Positions 19,688 to 28,510 of a stretch of DNA of 44,415 bases are shown here, piece by piece. The position numbers and the translations under genes are program-made. The DNA lies in assembly GCA_937967465.1 (NCBI GenBank), contig CALBSW010000004.1, positions 1-44,415 on the forward strand, given 5' to 3'. Below the pieces are notes generated by a model. That model saw only the letters and a list, made by a program, of their open reading frames with translations, made no database searches and had not been told where the DNA came from. Position 1 is the first letter of the stretch; the number at the start of each line of letters is the position of its first letter. The DNA is from an uncultured Flavobacteriales bacterium (lineage in GTDB: Bacteria; Bacteroidota; Bacteroidia; Flavobacteriales_D; Sanyastnellaceae).

Positions 19688-22600
19688 ATGGAATCCAAGC
19701 CCTCCCCTTCCCCCTCCCAAACCACCGGATCGACGTCGGACCATCCCGTCCGCATCGTCACTGCAGCGTCCTTGTTTGACGGGCACGATGCCGCCATCAA
19801 CATCATGCGGCGCATCCTCCAGCGGTCGGGCTGTGAAATCATCCACCTCGGTCACGACCGCTCCGTGGATGAGGTGGTGCAGTGCGCCATCGAAGAAGAC
19901 GCGCAAGCCATTGCCATGACCTCCTACCAAGGCGGGCACATGGAGTATTTCAAATACATGAAGGACCTGCTGGATCAGCGGGGCGCAGGCCACATCCGCA
20001 TCTTCGGTGGCGGTGGAGGTACCATCCTTCCAGAGGAAATCGCGGAGCTTCACGACTACGGCATCGAGCGGATCTACCACCCGGACGACGGCCGGGAGCT
20101 CGGCCTTCAAGGGATGATTGACGACGTCATTGCACGCTGCAATTTCCCCGTGGTGGGACAACCTGCCGGGGAGGCCGATCGACTGGTCCAAAAAGGAGCG
20201 GGCGATGTGGCCAGGCTCATCACCGCTGCGGAAGTGGGTGCGGAATCCTATGCCGACATCCTCGATGGCATTCGCGCGGGTGCAGCGGAGGCGCATGTCC
20301 CTGTTTTGGGCATCACCGGTACCGGTGGCGCGGGAAAGAGCTCCCTGGTGGACGAACTCGTTCGCCGCTTCTTGCTCGACTTTGACGACAAGCGGATGGC
20401 CATCGTCTCGGTCGACCCCTCCAAGCGCAAAACGGGCGGTGCCCTGCTGGGAGACCGCATTCGGATGAACGCCATCGCGTCCGACCGGGTCTACATGCGC
20501 TCGTTGGCCACCCGCCAATCCAACCTCGCCCTCAGCCGCCATGTGGGCGACGCCCTCGACATCCTGAAGGCCGCCGGATTCGACCTGATTGTCCTTGAGA
20601 CCTCCGGCATCGGCCAGAGCGACACGGAGATCATGGACCACAGCGACGTGGCCCTCTATGTCATGACCCCCGAATTCGGGGCCGCCACGCAGCTGGAGAA
20701 GATCGACATGCTCGACTTCGCCGATGTCGTCGCGATCAACAAGTTCGACAAGCGCGGGGGGGCCGATGCCCTTCGGGACGTGCGCAAACAATACAAGCGC
20801 AACCACGAACTCTGGGACGCGCAGGACGACACCCTGCCCATCTTCGGCACCATTGCCTCCCAATTCAACGACCCGGGCACCCACCGTCTGTACCGCACCC
20901 TGATGAACGCCCTGTCCGAGAAGACGGGAGCTTCATTGTCCAGCACGTTCGGGGAGGGCTCGGGTGAAAGCGAAAAGGTCCATGTCATCCCGCCGAAGCG
21001 GACGCGGTACTTGAGCGAGATCGCCGACAGCATCCGACACTACAACGACTGGACGGCGCAGCAATCTGACCTCGCGGGGCGCCTCCAGGCCTTGCGTTTG
21101 GCATCCGCTGAAGTTCAAGATGCGGACGCCACGGCGGCGATTGAATCGCGGGAGGCGGAACTCACCCGCGAGCTGGACCCCAAGAACCTCCACTGGCTCG
21201 AGCACTGGCCCGAGGAAGCCGAGCGGTATCGGCAGTCCGACTATGTTTTCGAGGTCCGCGGAAAAGAAATCCGCATCCCGACCACGACAAAGAGCCTCAG
21301 CCACCAGGACATCCCCAAGGTCAGTGTGCCCCGCCTCGAAGGATGGAAAGACCTCCTCCGCTGGGGCCTGCAGGAGAACCTGCCGGGACACTTCCCATTC
21401 ACTGCGGGCATCTACCCCTTCAAGCGACAGGGTGAGGACCCTACCCGGATGTTCGCTGGAGAAGGCGGGCCGGAACGGACCAACCGGCGGTTCCATTATG
21501 TCTCCGGTGCTATGCCAGCCAAGCGGCTGTCCACGGCATTCGACTCGGTGACCCTCTATGGCCGGGATCCCGACCTGCGCCCGGACATCCACGGCAAGGT
21601 GGGCAACTCGGGTGTGAGCGTCTCCTCGCTCGACGACGCCAAGCGGCTGTACAGTGGATTTGACCTGTGCGACCCGTCCACCAGCGTGTCCATGACCATC
21701 AACGGTCCGGCGCCGATGGTGCTGGCCTTCTTCTTGAATGCCGCCATCGACCAACGCTGCGAAAAGCACATCCGCGAGCACGGACTCGAGGACAAGGTGG
21801 AGGCGGTATTGAAGGCCCGCTGGGATGACCAGGGACTGGCCCGTCCCGTCTACCGCGGCGCGCTTCCAGAGGGCAACGATGGACTCGGTCTGCTGCTGCT
21901 CGGATGCACGGGAGACGAGGTGCTCGACAAGTCCACCTATGATCGGCTGGCGGCCGAGGCCCTGTCCCAAGTGCGGGGAACGGTCCAGGCCGACATCCTC
22001 AAAGAGGACCAGGCCCAGAACACCTGCATCTTCTCGACCGAATTCGCCCTGCGGCTGATGGGCGATGTGCAGGCCCATTTCATCGACCACAGGGTCCGCA
22101 ACTTCTATTCGGTCTCCATCAGCGGATACCACATTGCCGAAGCAGGCGCCAACCCCATCACGCAGCTGGCCTTCACGTTGGCCAACGGGTTCACGTACGT
22201 GGAGTACTACCTGAGCCGGGGCATGGACATCAACGCCTTTGGACCGAACCTCAGCTTCTTCTTCTCCAACGGCATCGATCCGGAATACGCCGTCATCGGT
22301 CGCGTCGCACGGCGCATCTGGGCCAAGGCCATGGACCGGAAGTATGGCGCGGATGAGCGCGCGCAGAAGCTCAAGTACCACATCCAGACGAGTGGCCGCT
22401 CCCTGCACGCCCAGGAGATCGACTTCAATGACATCCGGACGACGCTGCAAGCGCTGTATGCCATCTACGACAACTGCAATTCCCTGCACACCAACGCGTT
22501 CGACGAGGCCATCACCACGCCGACGGAATCCAGTGTGCGCCGGGCCATTGCCATCCAGCTGATCATCAACCGGGAGTTGGGCCTCGCCAAGAACGAGAAC

Positions 22601-23074
22601 CCGCTCCAAGGCGCCTTCATCATCGAGGAGCTGACGGACTTGGTCGAGGAAGCCGTCATGGTCGAGTTCGACCGCCTCACCGAGCGCGGTGGGGTCCTCG
22701 GCGCGATGGAGACCATGTACCAGCGGAGCCGGATCCAGGAGGAAAGCCTGCATTACGAAACGCTGAAGCACACGGGGGAATACCCCATCATCGGCGTCAA
22801 CACCTACCTCTCCAAAGAGGGGTCTCCGACCCTCGTTCCGGGCGAAGTGATTCGGGCCACCGCCGAGGAGAAGCAGCACCAGATCGACGGGCTCGCCGCA
22901 TTGCATGCCGCCCACGGAGACCGGACGCAACAGGCATTGGACCGCGTGCGCGACACAGCGGTGGCACATGGCAACCTCTTCGCCGAATTGATGGAGGCGG
23001 TCAAGGTCTGTTCGCTGGGGCAACTCACGGAGGCCATGTTCGAAGTGGGTGGAGCGTACCGCCGCAACATGTAA
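19688..23074 (+). CDS. icmF: fused isobutyryl-CoA mutase (IcmF)
   Basis: A 1128-residue adenosylcobalamin enzyme that interconverts isobutyryl-CoA and n-butyryl-CoA, with its G-protein chaperone built in. Residues about 17-150 are the B12-binding domain, with Asp31-Gly32-His33 supplying the lower-axial His (DGHDAA, the IcmF form of DxHxxG). Residues about 200-430 are the MeaB-type GTPase with P-loop GITGTGGAGKSS (208-219). A linker precedes the mutase barrel (about 530-1128). Two substrate-specificity positions read Phe571 (HFPFTAG) and Gln777 (DQAQNTCIF). Methylmalonyl-CoA mutase has Tyr and Arg there, so butyryl-type substrates are indicated. It is first in a + strand run that continues with the sulfotransferase-like gene, 9 bases away. 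A role in branched-chain amino-acid or short-chain acyl-CoA metabolism is inferred. Confidence 0.96.
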   Translation: MESKPSPSPSQTTGSTSDHPVRIVTAASLFDGHDAAINIMRRILQRSGCEIIHLGHDRSVDEVVQCAIEEDAQAIAMTSYQGGHMEYFKYMKDLLDQRGAGHIRIFGGGGGTILPEEIAELHDYGIERIYHPDDGRELGLQGMIDDVIARCNFPVVGQPAGEADRLVQKGAGDVARLITAAEVGAESYADILDGIRAGAAEAHVPVLGITGTGGAGKSSLVDELVRRFLLDFDDKRMAIVSVDPSKRKTGGALLGDRIRMNAIASDRVYMRSLATRQSNLALSRHVGDALDILKAAGFDLIVLETSGIGQSDTEIMDHSDVALYVMTPEFGAATQLEKIDMLDFADVVAINKFDKRGGADALRDVRKQYKRNHELWDAQDDTLPIFGTIASQFNDPGTHRLYRTLMNALSEKTGASLSSTFGEGSGESEKVHVIPPKRTRYLSEIADSIRHYNDWTAQQSDLAGRLQALRLASAEVQDADATAAIESREAELTRELDPKNLHWLEHWPEEAERYRQSDYVFEVRGKEIRIPTTTKSLSHQDIPKVSVPRLEGWKDLLRWGLQENLPGHFPFTAGIYPFKRQGEDPTRMFAGEGGPERTNRRFHYVSGAMPAKRLSTAFDSVTLYGRDPDLRPDIHGKVGNSGVSVSSLDDAKRLYSGFDLCDPSTSVSMTINGPAPMVLAFFLNAAIDQRCEKHIREHGLEDKVEAVLKARWDDQGLARPVYRGALPEGNDGLGLLLLGCTGDEVLDKSTYDRLAAEALSQVRGTVQADILKEDQAQNTCIFSTEFALRLMGDVQAHFIDHRVRNFYSVSISGYHIAEAGANPITQLAFTLANGFTYVEYYLSRGMDINAFGPNLSFFFSNGIDPEYAVIGRVARRIWAKAMDRKYGADERAQKLKYHIQTSGRSLHAQEIDFNDIRTTLQALYAIYDNCNSLHTNAFDEAITTPTESSVRRAIAIQLIINRELGLAKNENPLQGAFIIEELTDLVEEAVMVEFDRLTERGGVLGAMETMYQRSRIQEESLHYETLKHTGEYPIIGVNTYLSKEGSPTLVPGEVIRATAEEKQHQIDGLAALHAAHGDRTQQALDRVRDTAVAHGNLFAELMEAVKVCSLGQLTEAMFEVGGAYRRNM

Positions 23075-23083
23075 CCTGCGGAC

Positions 23084-23800
23084 ATGGTCATCTCCCTCTG
23101 GTCCGGCCCCCGCTCCATGAGCACCGCGCTCATGTACAGCATGGCGCAACGGTCCGACATGCGGGTCCTCGACGAACCGCTGTACGCGCACTTCCTGCGC
23201 CACACCGGTGCAGCGCGACCGTGCCGGGAGGCCACCTTGGCCGGGCGCCCTTCCGACCCCGAAGCCGCCCTCGCCTACATGGCGCCCAGGCCGGAAGAAT
23301 GGGGCGAGGACCGGCACTTGTTCTGCAAGCACATCGCCAACAACACGTTGGGGCTGCCGTGGTCGGCTTTTGATGGACACCGTCACGTCATCCTGTTTCG
23401 CAACCCCGCTGCCGTCATGGCCTCGTACGGCGCACACATCGAGCGCCCTGTCATGCGGGACCTGTGCTACGACCACCAACTGGACCTTCTCCGCACCCTG
23501 GACGCCGAAGGGATGTCTCCCGTCGTCCTCTGCAGCGACCGCCTACAGGCCGAACCCGAACGGGTCCTGCGCGGTCTGTGCGACGGCCTTGGACTGTCGT
23601 GGGACCCCGCCATTCTGACTTGGACAGCTGGCGCCCGACCTGAAGATGGACCTTGGGCAAAATGGTGGTACAGCGGCGTCCACGCGTCCACCGGATGGGA
23701 GGCCCGACCTCCGCAAAAGAAGGTGGTTCCGGCGCACCTCGAAGACCTCCACGAGCAATGTCTCGGGTCCTATCACGAACTTCTACAACGCGCACTCTGA
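23084..23800 (+). CDS. sulfotransferase-like P-loop protein
   Basis: A 238-residue protein of the sulfotransferase fold. The N-terminal loop SGPRSMSTALM corresponds to the 5'-phosphosulfate-binding loop of PAPS-dependent sulfotransferases, followed by DEPLYAHFLR. FRNPAAVMASYG around residue 108 fits the 3'-phosphate-binding segment. The C-terminal half is helical and Trp-rich. The gene starts 9 bases after icmF and its TGA overlaps the ATG of the next gene by one base. Homologues of this subfamily are often annotated beside or fused to branched-chain aminotransferase-like proteins. The true substrate is unknown, and sulfotransferase activity is not proven for this subfamily. Confidence 0.8.
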   Translation: MVISLWSGPRSMSTALMYSMAQRSDMRVLDEPLYAHFLRHTGAARPCREATLAGRPSDPEAALAYMAPRPEEWGEDRHLFCKHIANNTLGLPWSAFDGHRHVILFRNPAAVMASYGAHIERPVMRDLCYDHQLDLLRTLDAEGMSPVVLCSDRLQAEPERVLRGLCDGLGLSWDPAILTWTAGARPEDGPWAKWWYSGVHASTGWEARPPQKKVVPAHLEDLHEQCLGSYHELLQRAL

Positions 23801-24708
23801 TGGCCAAATTCAACCAACCCGACCCCCGCAATTCCGGCACGCAGTGCTGGGTCAATGGACTGGTCCCCCGAGAAGCAGCCAGCGTGCACGTTCTGGACAG
23901 CGTGGTCCAAGGTGGAGACGCCGTCTGGGAAGGCCTTCGCATCACCAACGGGCACGCCATCCAGCTGGAGTCGCACCTCGATCGACTGCTCGATTCAGCA
24001 CACGCCCTCGCATTTGCCGACATCCCTTCCCGTGAAGCGATTCGCTCGGCCATTTTCCAGACCCTGGAAGCCAATGGCATGGGGGATGGTGTGCATTGCC
24101 GCATCACCCTGTCCCGCGGAAAGAAGTCGACGAGCGGCATGGACCCGCGTCTCAATGTGCACGGGCCCACCCTCATCATCGTTCCCGAGTACAAAGGCAT
24201 GGTCTACGGCGACGAAGGCATCCGCCTCGTGACCAGTGCCACCCGCAGGAACAGCCCCCAATTCCTCGACAGCCACATCCACCACAACAACCTGCTCAAC
24301 AACATCCTCGCCAAGATCGACGCCAACGTCGCCGGTGTGGATGACGCGGTCATGCTCGATGACAGGGGGTTCCTCGCCGAGACGAATGCAACCAACCTCT
24401 TCGTGGTGCGAAACGGTGCATTGTACACCCCCTTCGCACACGCCTGCCTGCCGGGACTCACACGTCGGTTCGTACTGGACATCGCGGCGCGGGTGGGCAT
24501 TGAAGCCCGGGAGGCGGACCTGACCCTCACCGAGCTCTACACGGCGGAAGAGGCGTTCACGACAGGCACCATGGGGGCACTCGCCCATGTCACGGAAGTG
24601 GACGGCCGGCGCATTTCCAACGGCCAAAAAGGCCCAATCACCGAACGGCTGCAGCAAGCTTACGAGGACCACATCCTCGAGACGGCCACCGTCCTGCCCT
24701 TTGCCTGA
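23800..24708 (+). CDS. class IV aminotransferase-fold protein lacking the Schiff-base lysine
   Basis: A 302-residue protein of the BCAT / D-amino-acid aminotransferase fold, starting MAKFNQPDPRN. The small domain has SVVQGGDAVWEGLRI. The large domain has the cofactor-loop region NNLLNNILAKIDANVAG and AETNATNLFVV with Glu194, the residue that normally contacts the PLP ring nitrogen. In family members the PLP lysine lies three residues before the conserved N-[YL]-L; here the sequence is DSHIHHNNLL, with His161 at that position and no Lys within several residues. The 33-residue distance to Glu194 fits the alignment. It is translationally coupled to the sulfotransferase-like gene (TGATG). It may be a PLP lyase-like variant, a binding protein or a non-PLP enzyme, so ilvE should not be assigned. 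Confidence 0.85.
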   Translation: MAKFNQPDPRNSGTQCWVNGLVPREAASVHVLDSVVQGGDAVWEGLRITNGHAIQLESHLDRLLDSAHALAFADIPSREAIRSAIFQTLEANGMGDGVHCRITLSRGKKSTSGMDPRLNVHGPTLIIVPEYKGMVYGDEGIRLVTSATRRNSPQFLDSHIHHNNLLNNILAKIDANVAGVDDAVMLDDRGFLAETNATNLFVVRNGALYTPFAHACLPGLTRRFVLDIAARVGIEAREADLTLTELYTAEEAFTTGTMGALAHVTEVDGRRISNGQKGPITERLQQAYEDHILETATVLPFA

Positions 24709-24715
24709 GGCCGGG

Positions 24716-24723
24716 TATCTTGG
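24716..24723 (+). promoter_or_regulatory. -7 promoter box of the small membrane protein gene
   Basis: TATCTTGG, 16 bases before the ATG at 24740 and 8 bases after the preceding stop. The same octamer recurs at 39599-39606. Confidence 0.45.
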
Positions 24724-24739
24724 TCCCACACCTTGCATC

Positions 24740-25183
24740 ATGAATCCCGTCCTCCGCAACATTCTCGCCGGCATTGCGGGCGCCTTCGCCAGCATGCCAG
24801 CCAACGCCCTTCTGCTGATGCCCTTGGGCCGTTTGTTCGGCGCGCCTGCAGCACCAGCCTATGACCCCTCGGGGGATCCGGAAGCCATGCAGGCCGTCTG
24901 GCGCACCTACTTCGAGACCCTCGAACCCATCCACATGGCTGGCCCTTTGCTGGCCCACTGGAACGGTGCATTCTGCGGTGCCTTGGTCGCCGGTTTGCTC
25001 GCCGCCAATCGCAGTCTTCGGGTCCCGCTGATCGTGGCTGGGTTCGTTCTCATCGGCGGCATCGCCAATGCATTCATGCTGCCTGGCCAACCCGCGGGCT
25101 TCCTCGCGCTTGACATCGCCGGCTACCTGCCCATGGGGTGGCTCGGATGGAAACTGGCCACCCGCCTGCGGCCTGTGCGGTGA
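24740..25183 (+). CDS. small membrane protein of unknown function
   Basis: A 147-residue protein with about four predicted membrane helices (about 7-30, 60-82, 90-110 and 118-140). A periplasmic-like loop holds YDPSGDPEAMQAVWRTYFETLEP. Conserved-looking small residues (GAFASMPANALLLMPLG, HWNGAFCGALVAG) pack the helices. No known motif was recognised. Its own -7 box and the 31-base gap separate it from the aminotransferase-like gene. The EamA transporter starts 21 bases after it, so they may form one unit. Confidence 0.7.
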   Translation: MNPVLRNILAGIAGAFASMPANALLLMPLGRLFGAPAAPAYDPSGDPEAMQAVWRTYFETLEPIHMAGPLLAHWNGAFCGALVAGLLAANRSLRVPLIVAGFVLIGGIANAFMLPGQPAGFLALDIAGYLPMGWLGWKLATRLRPVR

Positions 25184-25204
25184 TTCCCCCGACCTTCGCG
25201 GCCG

Positions 25205-26062
25205 ATGTCGCGCGGGCTTTTCTTCATGCTTCAGTCGGTGGTGCTCTACACCACCGCCAATCTGCTGGTGAAGGCCCTCGCTGTCTTGCCCACCCAGCAG
25301 CTCGTCTTTTTGCGGAGCGCGGTCAGCCTCGGCTTCTGCTTGATCTGGCTCTGGCGTGAGGGCGCCCCACTGCTGGGGCACAATCGCCGCTGGCTTCTCG
25401 TGCGCGGCTTGGCAGGCATGGTGGCCTTGAGCCTGTTCTTCCACACCATTCGGCACATTCCGCTCGCCAGCGCCACCGTCATCCAATACCTCTCCCCCAT
25501 TTTCACCATCCTGCTGGCCATGCTGTTCGACGGACAGCGCATCCGAGCCCACCGCTGGCTCTACTTCGCAGCGGCGTTCGGTGGCATCCTGATGGTCAAA
25601 GGCTTCGATCCGAGGGTCTCCTGGGTCTACCTCTTCATGGGCTTGGGCAGTGCGGCTTTGGCGGCCCTCGCTTACCTGGCCACCATCAAATGCCGGGAGA
25701 CCGACAGCGCCGTGGGCATCGTGACCTACTTCCACCTCATCGCGGCGCCCGTCATGGGCTCGTGGAGTGCGGCCACCTGGCATCCGATGACCGCCACGCA
25801 ATGGGGCATGGCCTTCGGCATTGGCGCCTTGTCCTTGGTGGCGCAAGTGGCCATGACCAAGGCCCTCCACCTCGAGGATGCAGCGCGGGTGATGCCGTTC
25901 AAGTACTTCGGCGCCATCCTCGCGTTGTTTGCCGCGCGGTTGCTGTTCGACGAAGTGGTGACCGGTTGGGCGCTGGTCGGCATCTTGATTGTGCTGGCGG
26001 CCGTCACAGCCAACACCCTCGCTGGCGGCCGGGAAAAGAAGCGGTCCCTCAGCGCACCGTGA
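25205..26062 (+). CDS. EamA/DMT-family transporter
   Basis: A 285-residue inner-membrane protein with about ten helices in two EamA repeats (about 5-130 and 145-275), typical of drug/metabolite exporters. The first half shows RSAVSLGFCLIWLW and SATVIQYLSPIFTILLA; the second VAQVAMTKALHLEDAARVMPFKY, the usual site of the conserved Pro-Phe near helix 9. A basic tail (GGREKKR) ends it in the cytoplasm. The substrate cannot be told. The ATG is preceded by GACCTTCG (25191-25198), only a weak -7 match. Its last 14 bases overlap the convergent LOX2 gene. Confidence 0.9.
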   Translation: MSRGLFFMLQSVVLYTTANLLVKALAVLPTQQLVFLRSAVSLGFCLIWLWREGAPLLGHNRRWLLVRGLAGMVALSLFFHTIRHIPLASATVIQYLSPIFTILLAMLFDGQRIRAHRWLYFAAAFGGILMVKGFDPRVSWVYLFMGLGSAALAALAYLATIKCRETDSAVGIVTYFHLIAAPVMGSWSAATWHPMTATQWGMAFGIGALSLVAQVAMTKALHLEDAARVMPFKYFGAILALFAARLLFDEVVTGWALVGILIVLAAVTANTLAGGREKKRSLSAP

Positions 26063-28481
26063 CCCGGCGCGTGTGTTCAATGGTGCCGGTCGAGGTGTCC
26101 TGGATGACCTGCACCAGGTACGCACCGGGTGCCAAGCCTTCCGTGGACAGCGTCACTTGACGTCCACCCATCCACTGCTGCTGTGCGGCGACCCGACCGG
26201 TGAGGTCGACCCAGCGGATGGCCGCTCCCTGCAGCTCACCCCCTGCAAAGGACAAGGTGAGGGCTTCGCCGGCGCGCACCGGGTTGGGGCTGACTTCCAG
26301 CGTCGGCCCGGCCACAATGCCACCGACACCACTGGTCGTGGCGCACGGGTCCTCGAGATAGGGCACCGCATTCTGGTACATGCTGTTGACCACCTCGGTG
26401 ATGCCTTGGATGCAGAGCTCTGTCTCGGGCATGTCGGTCCAGTAGATGCGGCACAGTGACGTCCACTCGTAATGCTTGGGCATCGAGGCATTCTCGTAGC
26501 TCAGACCGATGAGGGTCTGGCCGCCAAGGGCATGCTCGGGCTGGATCATGTATTCCAGCGGATCAACGAGGCTCACCGCTTGTTGGATGCCGCAGCTGAC
26601 ATCGAATTGGTAGCCGAGGATGCGGTTGTGCGGATTCAACACCTCCACATCAAAGAAGCCTTGGCTCCAGTTGACTTCTCCCAACCGGAACCACACGCTG
26701 TCGTACGGATTCACAATGTGCGGTGCGGGGAATTCACACCGGTCGTGGAACCCGCTGCTGTCCGGATGGCTGTGGGCGATGTCCCAAAACTGACAACGCG
26801 CCATGAGGGCGGCATCGGACACGGTGAGCTCGCCGTCTTGATCGAGGTCATTGCAAGGCGCCGCGTCGAGGTCATTGCCCAGAATGCCATCGACGTAAGC
26901 CTCCGCGTCGGTGAGGTCTTGGTCCGCATCGGCATCGAGGTCGCCCATGAGGGCCGTGCCACCGCATTCGCCGTTGCAATCGGTCTGTGCATTGCCATAC
27001 GGGGTGCCGGTGCAGTCCACGATTTGGGGACAATCGTCCCAAAGCTCGACTTCCAGCTCCCCGGAAGTCCGGTCCATCTGGATGCACACCACTCCCCAGT
27101 TGTTCTCGTAGCTGTTTTCCTGGCGGCCCAGGGCGTCCGGGCTGTAGTCCCAGTTCACCCGAACCACGAGGTGGTAAATGCCGTCCGGGATGCCGGTCAC
27201 ATCGATCCACTGACAGGACAACCCTGCGCCGTAGATGTCCCCGCAATGGGCGGAGATGCCCATGTTGCTGCAGCCGTATTGGAAGGTGCCCCCGTCGCTG
27301 CACTCCAGGTCCATGACGCAGAAGCCGTTCTTGAAGCCGATGGGCAGCATCTGACCGTCCATGGTGAAGAGGTCGTACTTGGCGTAGCCCTTGTAATGCC
27401 AGTGGTTGTGGCAATCGCCCCATTCAAACTGCTGGGTCGAATCGGTTTGCGCGGTGGTGCCGATGTAGTAGTCGAGATCTCCGATGTTCTTGATGTGGGT
27501 GGTGAACCGAACCAGCTCCCGCTCGCCATAGCCGTTCAAGCAGCCCTCCACGATGTAGCAGTTGTTCTCATCGACCATCATGGTCTCCGCCTGGAGGCTG
27601 TTCTCGATGGCACTTTCCACCACCATGAGGTCCGGACCGGTGCACAGCGGGTCCCCCGGGTAGATGCAGCTGCCATTGTCCACTTCCGCAGCGGGGTTGT
27701 AGTTGCAGGCCGTCTCATCGGTGCATCCCTCTGGCGGGCCCACGTAGGCGAGTTCCCATTCAAATCCGCCGCATCCTCCGGCGAGGTCGGCGAACCGAAC
27801 CCAATAGGTGGTTCCCCCTTCCAACAAGACCAGCAACTGGGCACTCTCAGCGTTGTCTTCGCAGCCCCCTTGGTTGTCGTCGTAGTAAATCGACCCTTCG
27901 TTGGTGTCGTCGAAGTTGTTCATGTTGCAGTAGTCGTAGATCCACAGGCGCGTGTCGCACCCGGTTCCACAGCTGCTGAGGGAATACATGCCATTCACCT
28001 CGGGCGTGAACGTCCACCATTGGACGTTGCCTCCAGCCGACACCCATTGTGGCGCGTCGCCCACTTCGAGGGGCAGCGCTTCGTTGCAAGTCCAGCCCGG
28101 TGGGCAATCGATGGCGTGGCTTTGGCCATATCCATAATTCCCGCTGCCCTCCACGAGCATGTCCCCGTCCAGCCAGACTTGGTAGAAGGCATTGGGATAC
28201 AGGCCATCTCCATAGGAATCGTTCATCGTGAAGACCATGCAGTCCTCCCACTGTGTGGCGGCGAGGCAGAATTCAAACAAGGTGTCCTCCCCTCCGGTGA
28301 CATCGACGTCGAGCAGAAGGTCCCCTGCTCCGTTGGCCAGCGTCCACGACATTTCTCCTGGCCATGAATCAGGCTGGATGACCACAGTGAAGGCCACCTC
28401 ATCCGAGGCACAGTCCAATTGGGCGTGGGTGAATTGCGCCGCAAAACACAGCAGGAACAAAGGCAGGATCCGGTTCAGCAT
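26049..28481 (-). CDS. secreted lysyl-oxidase-like protein with T9SS tail (LOX2)
   Basis: An 810-residue protein with signal peptide MLNRILPLFLLCFAAQFTHA. Order: an unnamed beta domain (29-110), a PPC-like domain (115-255), one GCTDETACNYN...DNGSC repeat (about 262-285), a lysyl oxidase domain (about 292-490), a dockerin-like stretch (about 520-580), a possible cohesin-like beta domain, and a type A T9SS tail starting LEVSPNPVRAG. The oxidase keeps His358, His360 and His362 (CHNHWH), Lys384 (IGFKNGFC) and Tyr417 (DIYGAGLSCQWID), the residues needed for copper and the LTQ cofactor. The Lys-Tyr spacing is 33, two shorter than in LOX1. It is a paralogue of LOX1 on the opposite strand. The start at 28481 is favoured by the signal peptide and a -7 box 4 bases upstream. 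Confidence 0.9.
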   Translation of the reverse strand: MLNRILPLFLLCFAAQFTHAQLDCASDEVAFTVVIQPDSWPGEMSWTLANGAGDLLLDVDVTGGEDTLFEFCLAATQWEDCMVFTMNDSYGDGLYPNAFYQVWLDGDMLVEGSGNYGYGQSHAIDCPPGWTCNEALPLEVGDAPQWVSAGGNVQWWTFTPEVNGMYSLSSCGTGCDTRLWIYDYCNMNNFDDTNEGSIYYDDNQGGCEDNAESAQLLVLLEGGTTYWVRFADLAGGCGGFEWELAYVGPPEGCTDETACNYNPAAEVDNGSCIYPGDPLCTGPDLMVVESAIENSLQAETMMVDENNCYIVEGCLNGYGERELVRFTTHIKNIGDLDYYIGTTAQTDSTQQFEWGDCHNHWHYKGYAKYDLFTMDGQMLPIGFKNGFCVMDLECSDGGTFQYGCSNMGISAHCGDIYGAGLSCQWIDVTGIPDGIYHLVVRVNWDYSPDALGRQENSYENNWGVVCIQMDRTSGELEVELWDDCPQIVDCTGTPYGNAQTDCNGECGGTALMGDLDADADQDLTDAEAYVDGILGNDLDAAPCNDLDQDGELTVSDAALMARCQFWDIAHSHPDSSGFHDRCEFPAPHIVNPYDSVWFRLGEVNWSQGFFDVEVLNPHNRILGYQFDVSCGIQQAVSLVDPLEYMIQPEHALGGQTLIGLSYENASMPKHYEWTSLCRIYWTDMPETELCIQGITEVVNSMYQNAVPYLEDPCATTSGVGGIVAGPTLEVSPNPVRAGEALTLSFAGGELQGAAIRWVDLTGRVAAQQQWMGGRQVTLSTEGLAPGAYLVQVIQDTSTGTIEHTRRVTVR

Positions 28482-28485
28482 ACCG

Positions 28486-28493
28486 GCAAGATA
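28486..28493 (-). promoter_or_regulatory. -7 promoter box of LOX2
   Basis: TATCTTGC on the minus strand, ending 4 bases before the ATG at 28481. It matches the local TATCTTGG form at seven of eight bases. Leaderless transcription is implied. Confidence 0.42.
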
Positions 28494-28510
28494 CGGAGCG
28501 CTCCGTGTCT

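Noticed and set aside
23800..24708. Annotation as a branched-chain amino-acid aminotransferase (ilvE)
   Set aside because: The overall fold fits, but the position of the PLP lysine is His161, so transaminase activity is not supported.
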